From UBA7672 sp035548775 (GTDB lineage: Bacteria; Pseudomonadota; Alphaproteobacteria; Caulobacterales; Hyphomonadaceae), in NCBI GenBank assembly GCA_035548775.1, contig DASZSI010000128.1, positions 1-30,677 on the forward strand: a stretch of DNA of 30,677 bases, written 5' to 3'. A model generated the notes under the pieces. The model was not told the origin of the DNA. It saw only the letters and a list, made by a program, of their open reading frames with translations, and made no database searches. Numbering within the stretch: position 1 is the first letter of the stretch; each line of letters begins with the position of its first letter. Made by a program: the position numbers and the translations under genes. Below, piece by piece: positions 9,001 to 17,425 of this stretch.

Positions 9001-9906
9001 CTAACGTGCTTTCAGCGACCGCAGGACATAGGACTTCGACAGGTTCACGTGAGTTCCGCCGATACCAAACGGCCAGGAGGATGTGCGTTCGATTTCGAAA
9101 AATTTCCGGAACATGTTTTCCAGCAAGAAGATCGTGTTGCAATGATCCTTACGCTGGGCGATCCGGCTCTGGGCTGCGGTCAACCCGATGAGCTTGCCAT
9201 TCCGCGACGAGGTGTAAAGCCGAGCGACATCTACTGCGATGCTGCCTTCGGTCGGAATCGCGACATAGAAGGCGCCGTCGTGCGCCAGGCTGCGCTGAAT
9301 GTGGGAAAGCGCGCTTTCAATATAGAAGACGTGTTCCAGAACCGCGTTGGCGAAGATGCGTTTCAGGCTACCTGACCGAAAGGGTAACGCTCCGAGATCG
9401 GCACGGAACAGGGAAGCTTTCGGGAATCGCTCCTGCGTCTTCTTCAGCAGCACCACTTCGAAATCCACGCCAATGATCTTCTCCTCCGCACCGATCAGCG
9501 GAAATCCATTTCCGAGGCCGCACCCCAGATCAACGCTGATATCGCTGGAAGGCTTGACCAACTTGAACAGGTCGGCCTTCACGCGGTTTTCGATGCCGTT
9601 AGAAAAGCTTCCCTGCTGATAGTGCGCATCGTGAAGAGTGGAGATGCTCTCGATAAAACGACGGTAGTAGGGATCGTCATAGAACACAGGCGTCTGAACG
9701 TTGACGTCGCCCACGAAGTCGATGATGCCGCCGTCGACCGCGTACGACTTGCCGCATCCTTGGCAGATGACCGCATCGGGCCGAAGATCAAGCGCGTATG
9801 ACTCGCAGCTCGGGCATCGCAGTAGCGACGACAACAGATCCCAGTTAACTTGGGGGAGCCTACCAACGGCCGGCGCGCTCACCGTGGCTGTATTCGCGTT
9901 TGGCAT
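9001..9906 (-). CDS. Zinc-ribbon (Trm112-like) SAM methyltransferase
   Basis: An N-terminal four-cysteine zinc ribbon (CPSC and CQGC, about 20 residues from the N-terminus in the chosen form) is followed by a methyltransferase core with VDLGCGLGNGF as motif I and NAVLEHVFYIE further on. Proteins with a Trm112-like ribbon fused to a Methyltransf_11 domain are common in polysaccharide loci, where the substrate is usually unknown. I chose the ATG at 9906 (301 residues), which begins 1 nt after the stop of the flippase-like gene and follows a GGTGGG stretch. An ATG at 9936 is also in frame (311 residues, 29-nt overlap) but has no visible ribosome-binding site. It is the last gene of the eight-gene operon. 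Confidence 0.88.
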   Translation of the reverse strand: MPNANTATVSAPAVGRLPQVNWDLLSSLLRCPSCESYALDLRPDAVICQGCGKSYAVDGGIIDFVGDVNVQTPVFYDDPYYRRFIESISTLHDAHYQQGSFSNGIENRVKADLFKLVKPSSDISVDLGCGLGNGFPLIGAEEKIIGVDFEVVLLKKTQERFPKASLFRADLGALPFRSGSLKRIFANAVLEHVFYIESALSHIQRSLAHDGAFYVAIPTEGSIAVDVARLYTSSRNGKLIGLTAAQSRIAQRKDHCNTIFLLENMFRKFFEIERTSSWPFGIGGTHVNLSKSYVLRSLKAR

Positions 9907-9907
9907 T

Positions 9908-10909
9908 TCACCCACCCGGCTTTTCCCGACGGTCATTTCGTTTGGCAGCTACCCCTAGCACAGGCTCAGCCGCCAATGACACGAAAATGCCAATCACCTG
10001 TGCGAGTAGGATGGAGAACGAAACCGCCACCGCCTGCTCAGCAGGGCGCCCCAGGTGCGCGAAGAACGATACTAGCATAATGTCTCGAGTTCCCAGGCCA
10101 AAATAGGTTATGGGAATAGCACCAGCGACACCTGCAAGGCCTACGCTGGCACCAATTTGACCGACATCCAAATCCGGCTGCATCGGATGAACGAGACACC
10201 AGATCATTGTGATGTAGGCAATTGCAGCAACAGTAGTGGCCATCACGACCTGAAGCGCCCTACCTCCCGGAAGCCCGCCCCCCAACGCGGGCAGTAACTC
10301 CGCAAAGCCAGGGACGCGAAGCAGAATCGGAAACAGCCTAGCTGCCTGACCTGCAATCCCTCCAAGCGCGAACAGCATCGACACTGCACCGACCAACACA
10401 GCTCCGGCCAAGATTGGTCCCCATGGTGCGGCCAGTGAAAGATACAAGAACCCACCAAGGCCTATGGCGGTATAGGCACCGAGATCTATCAGCAGGTCGA
10501 TCAGAACGAGGCTGCTCGAGGCAGCCAATCCCCATCCCCGAACAACCGAAAGATCCGCGGCGCGGCGAAACTCGCCGACCCGCCCAGGCGTTACCAGGCC
10601 GAGCCAAATTGAGCGATTGCAGCTAACAATCAGACTCCACAACTGCTGTTTGGCGCCGACAGCTAAGGTCAGAACGCGCCAGCGCCAGTATCGACCAACT
10701 AGTAGGAGCACGAACGCGCCAGCGGCCATGACGATCGGCCCAGGACCGAGACGCTCAAACTGTTGCAACAACCGATTGAGGTCGATATTGAGAAGCACGA
10801 CAACTAGCAGAACAATGCCGATCAGACGCCACGGCGCCTTGGCAATACGGGTCGCCCAGCCAACCGACTTGGGAGCCGCTGGTGGTGCGGCTTCAGGTGT
10901 GGCACTCAC
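9908..10909 (-). CDS. Flippase-like integral membrane protein (lysylphosphatidylglycerol synthase TM family)
   Basis: A 333-residue protein with a Pro/Ala-rich N-terminal tail and about eight hydrophobic segments. The conserved stretches NRSIWLGLVTPGRVGEF and GAIPITYFGLGTRD match the lysylphosphatidylglycerol synthase TM / UPF0104 family. Members of this family act as, or are proposed to act as, lipid or lipid-linked sugar flippases. It starts at a GTG overlapping the upstream stop by 4 nt (GTGA), with GGAG 8 nt before, so translation is probably coupled. In this operon it could move a lipid-linked sugar across the inner membrane, which would fit a GT2 plus GT-C route; that role is inferred. 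Confidence 0.88.
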   Translation of the reverse strand: MSATPEAAPPAAPKSVGWATRIAKAPWRLIGIVLLVVVLLNIDLNRLLQQFERLGPGPIVMAAGAFVLLLVGRYWRWRVLTLAVGAKQQLWSLIVSCNRSIWLGLVTPGRVGEFRRAADLSVVRGWGLAASSSLVLIDLLIDLGAYTAIGLGGFLYLSLAAPWGPILAGAVLVGAVSMLFALGGIAGQAARLFPILLRVPGFAELLPALGGGLPGGRALQVVMATTVAAIAYITMIWCLVHPMQPDLDVGQIGASVGLAGVAGAIPITYFGLGTRDIMLVSFFAHLGRPAEQAVAVSFSILLAQVIGIFVSLAAEPVLGVAAKRNDRREKPGG

Positions 10910-12597
10910 TTGCGCTGCTCCATCACGACGGTGCCCGTCGAACCGTCGATGGCGAATGACAGCATCGCTGCCTTTCCCGCATTCAGCATGGCGGCAGCTG
11001 TAGACAGCATGGCGTCGGGGAGCTCGACATTACGCGCCGCGTCCTGCCGCGCCGACGGACTGTGCATGGAAATTGTTCGCGCAACATCGAGGCGCCTGAT
11101 ATCCGCAAGACCAGAGCGCGGTGTGAGAGTGTCCTCTATCCGAAGTCCCGTGTCGCCGATCGTTATCCTGCGATTGAGCTTCAAACCTGACACGGCTTTC
11201 GGCGCGACCATCTTTCTCTTTATCAGACTCTGAAACCCCTCGGCGAGGCCACTGTTTCCAAGAAGTCCGACGGCAAGCTGGAATGGCGCCATGAGATTCT
11301 TTAACGGTACACCCGAAGAAGAGGCACGGAACTCGCTTGTGGCTGTAACCACGCCATCTGACGGCGGCTGGCAGGACGACTCCTCCTCCCAATTTGCGGA
11401 GGAGAACCTGCCCGCAGTAGTGTCGATCTCATATCCGAGTTGATAGATTGGGGATTCGAGTCCACCGTCGAACGCGATCGCGCCCCCGAGCCGGCGACTG
11501 ATCAGGGCTGACCAGCCACCGCGGTTGGCGATGACCAGGCCTGATCCTGCCTGATCGATGATGGCCTGCCGTTGGGAGCATTGGGCCAAAACGGGCGTCC
11601 CCGACTGTGCGGCCTGATAATAGGCCAGAGCAAATTCGGGGAAATAAAAGTAGGCAAAATATCGGTCGTCGATTGAGACGGGTTGAGGGGCCGCGCCAGC
11701 GAATAAGCCACCTAGCCACGAAGTGGTCAGCTGGGCCGCATTTTCGTCTTGGCTGGCAAAATAGAGGGCGCCAAATGGGAAGACGTGCGAGGTGCCACGG
11801 CTGCCGACGCGCCCCCCAAGAGAGCGCCACCCCCCCTGCACTTCTGCTAGGAATCTAGTTAGCCCTGCCGCCATGCTCCCGGCACCGCCGCCGGCGAGCC
11901 GGTCGTAGGCAGCGAGCAGATCGAGCGCGAGCGTCGAATAACCGAGGTCGGCGCCGGAATATTCGGGAAACCAGCCTTCCGGGTTCTGGTTCCTGCGGAC
12001 CCGCTCCAACTTCTCTTCCGCCGCGGCCTTCCATTTCGGGTCAATCTTTGACGCGCCTGCCAAAGCGACCGCCGCCGCAAGATTCTGATTCATCACGGTC
12101 GGGTTGTAGCGCCTCTGCAGCCAGCCGGCGGTTCGGCAAAGAGCTTCCGATGCCTGGGAGCGAATCTCCGGCGCGAGCTTGTCACCCAGAAGGTCAAGCG
12201 TCTGGGCAGCCCCGGCTCCCGTGATCGCCGTAGGACAATAGGAAAATTCGTTGAGATACCATTCATCGTAGGCGCCATCGCGGTGCGAGATGCGGGCCCA
12301 GTAACTAAGCGCGGCAGATGCCGCCTCCAATGCTTCATTGTTTCCGGCGAATGGGTTGCCGGGGTGCGCGGTACGATAGAGCGCAGCAAGACCGAGCATC
12401 ACCTGCTGCCAGGTTGACCCCGAGAAGTTGGTAAGCGTGCGATAATACCAGTAGGGACGATCGGCGCAGCCATAGGTAGCCGACGTGCGATTGAGATCCA
12501 TGAAGGATCGCGCCCTGGCCCCGAGGGGGGCGATCAGCGGCGCCAGCACGTCCGCAGCGACGAGGCCAGCCGGGCTAGTGGACGGCGCCATTTGCAT
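10906..12597 (-). CDS. Predicted alpha/alpha-toroid carbohydrate-active protein (heparinase II/III or lyase-like)
   Basis: A 563-residue protein. The first half is helical with repeated Trp/Tyr-rich segments (WYLNEFSYCPT, YNPTVMNQN, HVFPFGALYFA) that suggest an alpha/alpha toroid, and the C-terminal half is beta-rich with an ITIGDTGLRIEDTL strand pattern. This architecture is that of heparinase II/III-like and related polysaccharide lyases. I could not place it in a named family and do not assign catalytic residues. There is no signal peptide, so unlike many lyases it appears cytoplasmic. The frame is open upstream to 12819, but that part is a shadow of asnB. The ATG at 12597 gives a 23-nt overlap with asnB, typical of this operon. 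It overlaps the flippase-like gene by 4 nt. Confidence 0.75.
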   Translation of the reverse strand: MQMAPSTSPAGLVAADVLAPLIAPLGARARSFMDLNRTSATYGCADRPYWYYRTLTNFSGSTWQQVMLGLAALYRTAHPGNPFAGNNEALEAASAALSYWARISHRDGAYDEWYLNEFSYCPTAITGAGAAQTLDLLGDKLAPEIRSQASEALCRTAGWLQRRYNPTVMNQNLAAAVALAGASKIDPKWKAAAEEKLERVRRNQNPEGWFPEYSGADLGYSTLALDLLAAYDRLAGGGAGSMAAGLTRFLAEVQGGWRSLGGRVGSRGTSHVFPFGALYFASQDENAAQLTTSWLGGLFAGAAPQPVSIDDRYFAYFYFPEFALAYYQAAQSGTPVLAQCSQRQAIIDQAGSGLVIANRGGWSALISRRLGGAIAFDGGLESPIYQLGYEIDTTAGRFSSANWEEESSCQPPSDGVVTATSEFRASSSGVPLKNLMAPFQLAVGLLGNSGLAEGFQSLIKRKMVAPKAVSGLKLNRRITIGDTGLRIEDTLTPRSGLADIRRLDVARTISMHSPSARQDAARNVELPDAMLSTAAAMLNAGKAAMLSFAIDGSTGTVVMEQRK

Positions 12598-14422
12598 CGA
12601 GCCACATGTGGAGAGAGGCCATTGCCACGAGGCGCTTCGAGGCAACAAACTCGCCGCGATCAAGATCAGCGAGACTTTCCGCAACGAAGGCCTGTTTGAG
12701 AATGCCGTGCTTCGCAACCTGCGCAGGCGAGAGCCATTCCCTGCATAGCGCCTCCAGGCTGGGCTTGTAGCGTTTTTCCATGGGCACGTGGAACGCGAAT
12801 TTGGGCCGCTGGGCGTCAACCTTTTCCTTCGCGAGCACTCGGCGCAGCAGCACCTTGTTCTCCGTTGGCGTAAGCATCAGGGAATCCGGCGCGTGGGTCA
12901 TCAGTTCGTAGATGCGAGGATCAAGGAAGGGTACACGCGCCTCCAGCGCATGCGCCATGGACAGCTGATCCATCTTGTTGAGGATCTGATAGGGTAGCCA
13001 CGTCTTCATCGTCTCCAGCATTGCGCCCGAAAGCGATAGGTCCATGTCACCGGCAGGCGTGGGCGGCGGCACGTTGGCGGCGCGAGCAATGTCCCAATCG
13101 TCGATGATAGAAGACGACAGTCGATAAACGGCTTCGCGCTTGTTCACCGACGAGATCATCCGCGAGACCTTGTCCCGCCCGATATGACCCAAGGAAGCCT
13201 GATAGTCGAATTGTTGGTTGAGAAGCCATACTGGCGCCAAGCGCACGAGCGGGCCAAGCTTATCGAGAAATGGCACCATGCGTTTCAATCGCGCGAGTTT
13301 CTCGAATGCGCCGAAATGCACGTAGCCGCCAAAGATTTCGTCAGCGCCTTCGCCGGTCAGCACGACTTTGAGATCTTTGCCCGCCGCCTCGCAGAGCTGG
13401 TAGGTCGGCAAGATGATGGCATCGCCAACCGGCGAATCCATGCACGCAACCGCATCGTAAAGACGCGAGAAATCGTCGGCATGATCCGGAACGACCTTGA
13501 TGTGTTTGGCGCCAACGCGCTCAGCGATCACGCGCGCTGCATCGAGTTCGTCATCCTCCCCGCCCATGGAGAAGGTGTAGGCCGTCATCTGATATGAGCA
13601 GTGGCGAGCTGCATATGTTGCAACCGTCGATGAATCGACGCCGCCCGACAGAAATAGCCCGACCGGAACATCGGAGCGCAACTGGAGCGAGATCGCGTCC
13701 TCAAGCAAGGCCGACGTCTTGTCGAGCCACTCGCCTTCGGAATAGCCGTTGGCGACTCGCTTGGCCGGTTGCCAGAAGCTCTTCACTTGCGCAGGCGCGC
13801 CAGCTTTCCATTCGAGATAGCTTCCCGGGGGCAACGTTTTGATGCCGCGGAAGAAATGCTCGCCGCCGGGCACATAGCGATACTGCAGGAAGTCGCGCAC
13901 CGCGTTTAGATTGAGGGATCGGTCAACGTCCGGATGCAGCGCCACAGCTCGGGCGCTGGAGGAGAAGACGATGCCGTCTTTGGTTTCCGCGTAGAACAGC
14001 GGCTTGATGCCAAAATGGTCGCGAACCAGGACCAACTTGCGTTCGGCCGAATCCCATAGGCCAAAAGCGAAAATCCCATTCAGATCCTTGAACAGGTTCG
14101 GGCCGAAAGCCGCATAGCCTAGCGGGAGGATTTCGGTATCCGACGTCGTCTGGAATTCGAAGCCTGCACGCTCGATCCTCTTGCGCAGCTCTTCGTAGTT
14201 ATAGATTTCGCCATTGTAGGTGACCGTGTAGCGGCCATTGCCACGCGTCATCGGCTGGCCGCCGCCCGATAAGTCTACAATGGCAAGGCGAGTGTGCCCA
14301 AAGTTCACGCCGTCGGATTGGAAGACACCATCACCGTCCGGTCCGCGCCGCCGGATAACGTCGACCATCTTCGCGATGAGGCCGTCATCGCGGGGGCCTG
14401 TGAATCCGGCAATGCCGCACAT
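12575..14422 (-). CDS. asnB: Asparagine synthase (glutamine-hydrolysing) type amidotransferase
   Basis: A full-length 615-residue AsnB-type enzyme. The N-terminal class II glutaminase domain has the catalytic Cys2 (MCGIAGF), RGPDGDG at 26-32 and YNGEIYN at 69-75. The synthetase domain has the ATP pyrophosphatase loop SGGVDSS at 259-265. The family moves ammonia from glutamine to an adenylated carboxylate. In polysaccharide loci such paralogues (for example WbpS-like proteins) are thought to amidate uronic acids, and this operon also encodes a uronate-forming 6-dehydrogenase, so a sugar carboxamide product is plausible here. An AGAGGA ribosome-binding site precedes the ATG. The gap from the TIM-barrel gene is 19 nt. 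A housekeeping asparagine synthetase cannot be excluded from sequence alone. Confidence 0.93.
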   Translation of the reverse strand: MCGIAGFTGPRDDGLIAKMVDVIRRRGPDGDGVFQSDGVNFGHTRLAIVDLSGGGQPMTRGNGRYTVTYNGEIYNYEELRKRIERAGFEFQTTSDTEILPLGYAAFGPNLFKDLNGIFAFGLWDSAERKLVLVRDHFGIKPLFYAETKDGIVFSSSARAVALHPDVDRSLNLNAVRDFLQYRYVPGGEHFFRGIKTLPPGSYLEWKAGAPAQVKSFWQPAKRVANGYSEGEWLDKTSALLEDAISLQLRSDVPVGLFLSGGVDSSTVATYAARHCSYQMTAYTFSMGGEDDELDAARVIAERVGAKHIKVVPDHADDFSRLYDAVACMDSPVGDAIILPTYQLCEAAGKDLKVVLTGEGADEIFGGYVHFGAFEKLARLKRMVPFLDKLGPLVRLAPVWLLNQQFDYQASLGHIGRDKVSRMISSVNKREAVYRLSSSIIDDWDIARAANVPPPTPAGDMDLSLSGAMLETMKTWLPYQILNKMDQLSMAHALEARVPFLDPRIYELMTHAPDSLMLTPTENKVLLRRVLAKEKVDAQRPKFAFHVPMEKRYKPSLEALCREWLSPAQVAKHGILKQAFVAESLADLDRGEFVASKRLVAMASLHMWLDANGAVH

Positions 14423-14441
14423 AGCGACTTATCCTCTTGCC

Positions 14442-15350
14442 TTAGGCCGCGACCTGCAGCCCCAGACGCGGCATATTGGCCTTGATCGCGCCGAAAGTCT
14501 CGCGAATGTGCGCTGGACTGGAAGCGCCCACGACCACGCCATCGATATTTTGAACCTTTCCAAGATAGGCATAAGCCTCGTCCGGCTTGAGGAACCCTGA
14601 AGCCAGCGAACCCATAGCAAGGATCGAAACGTCGAATTCTGCCGTCGCTTTCTCACAAGACTCACGGTCGGGATTCATGTGGTAGCCGACCTTGTTGAAA
14701 TGGGTCATGACAACCGGCCTGGGCAGACCCCACTCCTTGAACCGGGCCAAGAAGGTCGGAAGGTTCTTGGTCGCAAAAGCGCCGGTCGCCCCATAGGTCT
14801 TCTTCATCTCATCGATATAGAATTCGAAGACATCCCGCATGCCGAACGCCAGCGCCAGATCTGTGAAGGCATCGTGCAGGAACACGGCCGGCACGTTGAG
14901 CTTGGCGAATGGCTTGAGCTCGACCTGCATCACGGCGGACAGCACGGCGTTGATGTCCTTGGCCACGACGGCCTTCACGCCACTGGTGAAGAGATTGATC
15001 ATGCCGCTCATCGACGTGCCCTGAAGCATCTCAAGGACCACGTTGACCATCCCTACTTCGTTGGAGCGCGTGACGTATTTCTGCGCATAGGGAAGCAGCG
15101 GATAGATACGGAAATCTTTGGCAAGCGATGGATTTGCGACAATGAGGTCGGCGATCGGGCCGGCTCGTTCGTGTGTCGACATCATCATGCCCCCAGCGCC
15201 GTGGGCGACGGCCTCATCGATGGTCGCCATGATGCGCTTAGGATCGGAGAAGTGGGCGGCGCGTTCGGCCCCGCGGGCGGCCGACAAGTGATCGACGCCG
15301 AAAAAGGCGTTGTGGCCGAGCATGATTGGGCAAAGCGGTGTTGACGACAT
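14442..15350 (-). CDS. Aldo-keto-reductase-like TIM-barrel protein of unknown activity
   Basis: A 302-residue soluble protein with the alternating strand-helix pattern of a TIM barrel. The C-terminal GVVVGASSPAHIRETF resembles the NADPH-phosphate-binding end of aldo-keto reductases. The N-terminus (LGHNAFFGVDHL) and the segment GGMMMSTHERAGP are not typical of that family, and I do not see the usual catalytic Asp-Tyr-Lys-His set clearly. It lies 6 nt after the Gfo/Idh gene and 19 nt before asnB, so it is co-transcribed with sugar-modifying enzymes. A role in sugar oxidation, reduction or isomerisation is likely, but the reaction is not assigned. Confidence 0.75.
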   Translation of the reverse strand: MSSTPLCPIMLGHNAFFGVDHLSAARGAERAAHFSDPKRIMATIDEAVAHGAGGMMMSTHERAGPIADLIVANPSLAKDFRIYPLLPYAQKYVTRSNEVGMVNVVLEMLQGTSMSGMINLFTSGVKAVVAKDINAVLSAVMQVELKPFAKLNVPAVFLHDAFTDLALAFGMRDVFEFYIDEMKKTYGATGAFATKNLPTFLARFKEWGLPRPVVMTHFNKVGYHMNPDRESCEKATAEFDVSILAMGSLASGFLKPDEAYAYLGKVQNIDGVVVGASSPAHIRETFGAIKANMPRLGLQVAA

Positions 15351-15356
15351 GGGAAG

Positions 15357-16409
15357 CTATACCGTCGCTTTGACTTGGACCGGGACGCCGCGTTGCTCGG
15401 CCGAGCTGTAAGCAGCATCGATCACACACTGCACCGTGTAGGCGCTCGCGACGTCCGATTCGACCTTGTCGGTCTTGCGGATAGCGCCAAGGAATTGCAT
15501 CGCCTGATCGGAATAGTTACCGCCGCCGATATCGAACGCCGAACCGTGCAGCAGGTCGGGCTTCTGCCAGGTTGTGAAACCTTTAGCGTAGGAAGCGGAA
15601 GCCTCCTCGAGGAACAAACGGACTTCGTCATCGCCGACATCAAGCGTGCCGTTCTCGCCCTGCACATGGATTGCCATCGTCGGAGTTCGATAGTGCTTGG
15701 CGGACCAAGAGCTGTCGAAATAGCCTCGTAAGCCGTTCTTGAACTGCATGAAGACGTGTGCGCTATCTTCGACGCCCTTGGAATACAAGAAGGTTTGTTG
15801 CGCACTGACCCAGTCCATCGGCCCAAAATACCAGAGTAGCATGTCGAGCAGGTGTGAGTTCTGGGTCATCAACACGCCGCCGCCGGATTGGCCCTTATCA
15901 TAGCGCCAGCCCTTACCAGTGCGGAACAGCTGGCCGATATACATGCTCGAGCGCAGCATCTGCAGCTTGCCCAGCGAGCCGGATGCGACGATCTCCTTCG
16001 CCTTCCGGTAGGTTGGAAGAAAACGGGTCATATACCCGACCATGTTGACGACCGACTTCTGCTTCAGGGCGTCCAACAACGGTTTGGCCTGGGCGCCGTT
16101 CAGCGACAGCGGCTTCTCGATGAACACAGGCATGCCCTGAGCGATGCAGTCGAGCGCGATCGGCACATGAAGCCCCGTCGGCGTCGCGATTGCCACGACA
16201 TCGGGCTTCACGTCTCGCAACAGCTTTTCGTGGTCGGTGTAAGTTTCAACCCCGTTTGTCCGCTCCTTGAGCGCCTGAAGAACTGTCTTGTTCTTGTCGG
16301 CGACCGCCACAAGCTTGCATCCGGGGAGGACGTTGAAGGTCGCGGCATGCAGCAAGCCCAGCTTGCCCATGCCGACGACTGCGGTCCGCAGCGTCTGCGC
16401 GTCAGCCAT
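15357..16409 (-). CDS. Gfo/Idh/MocA family oxidoreductase
   Basis: A 350-residue NAD(P)-dependent sugar oxidoreductase. The Rossmann motif VVGMGKLG is at 11-18, the conserved EKP of the family is at 98-100, and GGGVLMTQNSHLLDM in the second domain carries the conserved histidine region. Members oxidise or reduce nucleotide-sugar or free-sugar carbons, for example C3 of UDP-GlcNAcA in WbpB/WlbA, which precedes a WbpE-type aminotransferase like the one at 2052. The start is the ATG at 16409, preceded by a GAGGCAGCGGAA stretch and overlapping the upstream gene by 8 nt. The frame stays open to 16502, but that extension is the shadow of the GT2 gene. Confidence 0.9.
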   Translation of the reverse strand: MADAQTLRTAVVGMGKLGLLHAATFNVLPGCKLVAVADKNKTVLQALKERTNGVETYTDHEKLLRDVKPDVVAIATPTGLHVPIALDCIAQGMPVFIEKPLSLNGAQAKPLLDALKQKSVVNMVGYMTRFLPTYRKAKEIVASGSLGKLQMLRSSMYIGQLFRTGKGWRYDKGQSGGGVLMTQNSHLLDMLLWYFGPMDWVSAQQTFLYSKGVEDSAHVFMQFKNGLRGYFDSSWSAKHYRTPTMAIHVQGENGTLDVGDDEVRLFLEEASASYAKGFTTWQKPDLLHGSAFDIGGGNYSDQAMQFLGAIRKTDKVESDVASAYTVQCVIDAAYSSAEQRGVPVQVKATV

Positions 16410-17412
16410 TTCCGCTGCCTCCGGCAACCTTTCGCAGCGGTTCACCACGCGTGGGCGGCTTTTCCTCTCGCCGATCGCGTCTTCGATAGACAATCCGGTC
16501 AAGCGATCGCTTCACCTGGTTGAGCAACTGAAGGATGAAACCAAAGAAGAAGAGCTGGATGCCCGAAATGACCATCAAGGCGACCAGGATAAGCGCCGGA
16601 GTGCGATTGCTGAGACCACTGACCGTGAATCCTCCTTGCCACCACACAACGAGGAAGTACGCGAATGCAGCGATCACTAGCCAGATGCCGATCGAATAAA
16701 GCAGCCGAATGTGATAGCCCGATCTCAGCAGGATCACCGGCAAAGTGTAGAACACATATTTCGGTATCGAGCCCACCACGCGTGATTTGCCGTGCTGACG
16801 GACACGCCATGCGCTTGGCAGCTCCACGACGCGGAAACCCTTCTCAACCGCGTCGATAATGGTTTCCTGCACATAGGTGTGCGAGCCGAGCATCTGCAGT
16901 TCTTCTACTACCGGCGCCGTCATCGCACGGATGCCGCCATGGCTGTCGGTTAGCTTGAGGCCGGTCTTGCGATTGAGCAGGAAGACCAGCATCCGCGTGC
17001 CAAGCCGATTGATCGTCCGGTACTTGTATTTGACCAAACCCGTTTCAGCGAAGCGCGAGCCCAGCACAAGGTCGGCACGGTCGTTGTCGATTTCCTCAAG
17101 GAAGCGCGGGATCTCAACCTTTGCGTCGGTCTGGCCATCGCCGTCGATTGCCACGATCACGTCGGGATCGAAGCGCAGGGCCTCTTTCAACCCGCGGAAC
17201 ATTGCGGTGCCGAGGCCTTCGCCCCCGCCGCTGACCACATAAGCGCCAACGCCGGCGGCTAACTTGCGCGTTTTATCGTGGGAGTCATCGGTTAGAAGAA
17301 TCTCGACACGATCATAGCGCGTCGTCTTGAACGCGTCTCGGATCTCCTCGATCACGGCAAGGATCGAGTTTTCCTCATTGCGTGTTGGAATGACGGCGAC
17401 CGCGGTCGGCAT
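16402..17412 (-). CDS. GT2 glycosyltransferase, DPM1/GtrB-like, with C-terminal membrane segments
   Basis: A 336-residue family 2 glycosyltransferase. The nucleotide-binding strand is AVAVIPTRNEE at 4-14, the metal-binding DGDGQ is at 90-94, and GSRF at 118-121 follows, as in polyprenyl-phosphate mannose or glucose synthases. Two membrane segments (about 238-258 and 271-297) and a basic tail follow the catalytic domain, as in GtrB-type enzymes. Such proteins transfer a sugar from a nucleotide donor to polyprenyl phosphate on the cytoplasmic face. The gap from the 6-dehydrogenase is 13 nt and the overlap with the Gfo/Idh gene is 8 nt. The most natural user of its product in this window is the GT-C-like protein at 5011; that link is inferred. 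Confidence 0.92.
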   Translation of the reverse strand: MPTAVAVIPTRNEENSILAVIEEIRDAFKTTRYDRVEILLTDDSHDKTRKLAAGVGAYVVSGGGEGLGTAMFRGLKEALRFDPDVIVAIDGDGQTDAKVEIPRFLEEIDNDRADLVLGSRFAETGLVKYKYRTINRLGTRMLVFLLNRKTGLKLTDSHGGIRAMTAPVVEELQMLGSHTYVQETIIDAVEKGFRVVELPSAWRVRQHGKSRVVGSIPKYVFYTLPVILLRSGYHIRLLYSIGIWLVIAAFAYFLVVWWQGGFTVSGLSNRTPALILVALMVISGIQLFFFGFILQLLNQVKRSLDRIVYRRRDRREEKPPTRGEPLRKVAGGSGNG

Positions 17413-17425
17413 GACTTACTCTACC

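Noticed and set aside
12598..12819. Upstream extension of the toroid-protein frame
   Set aside because: It lies inside asnB and reads as Arg/Ser-rich shadow; the ATG at 12597 fits the spacing of the operon.
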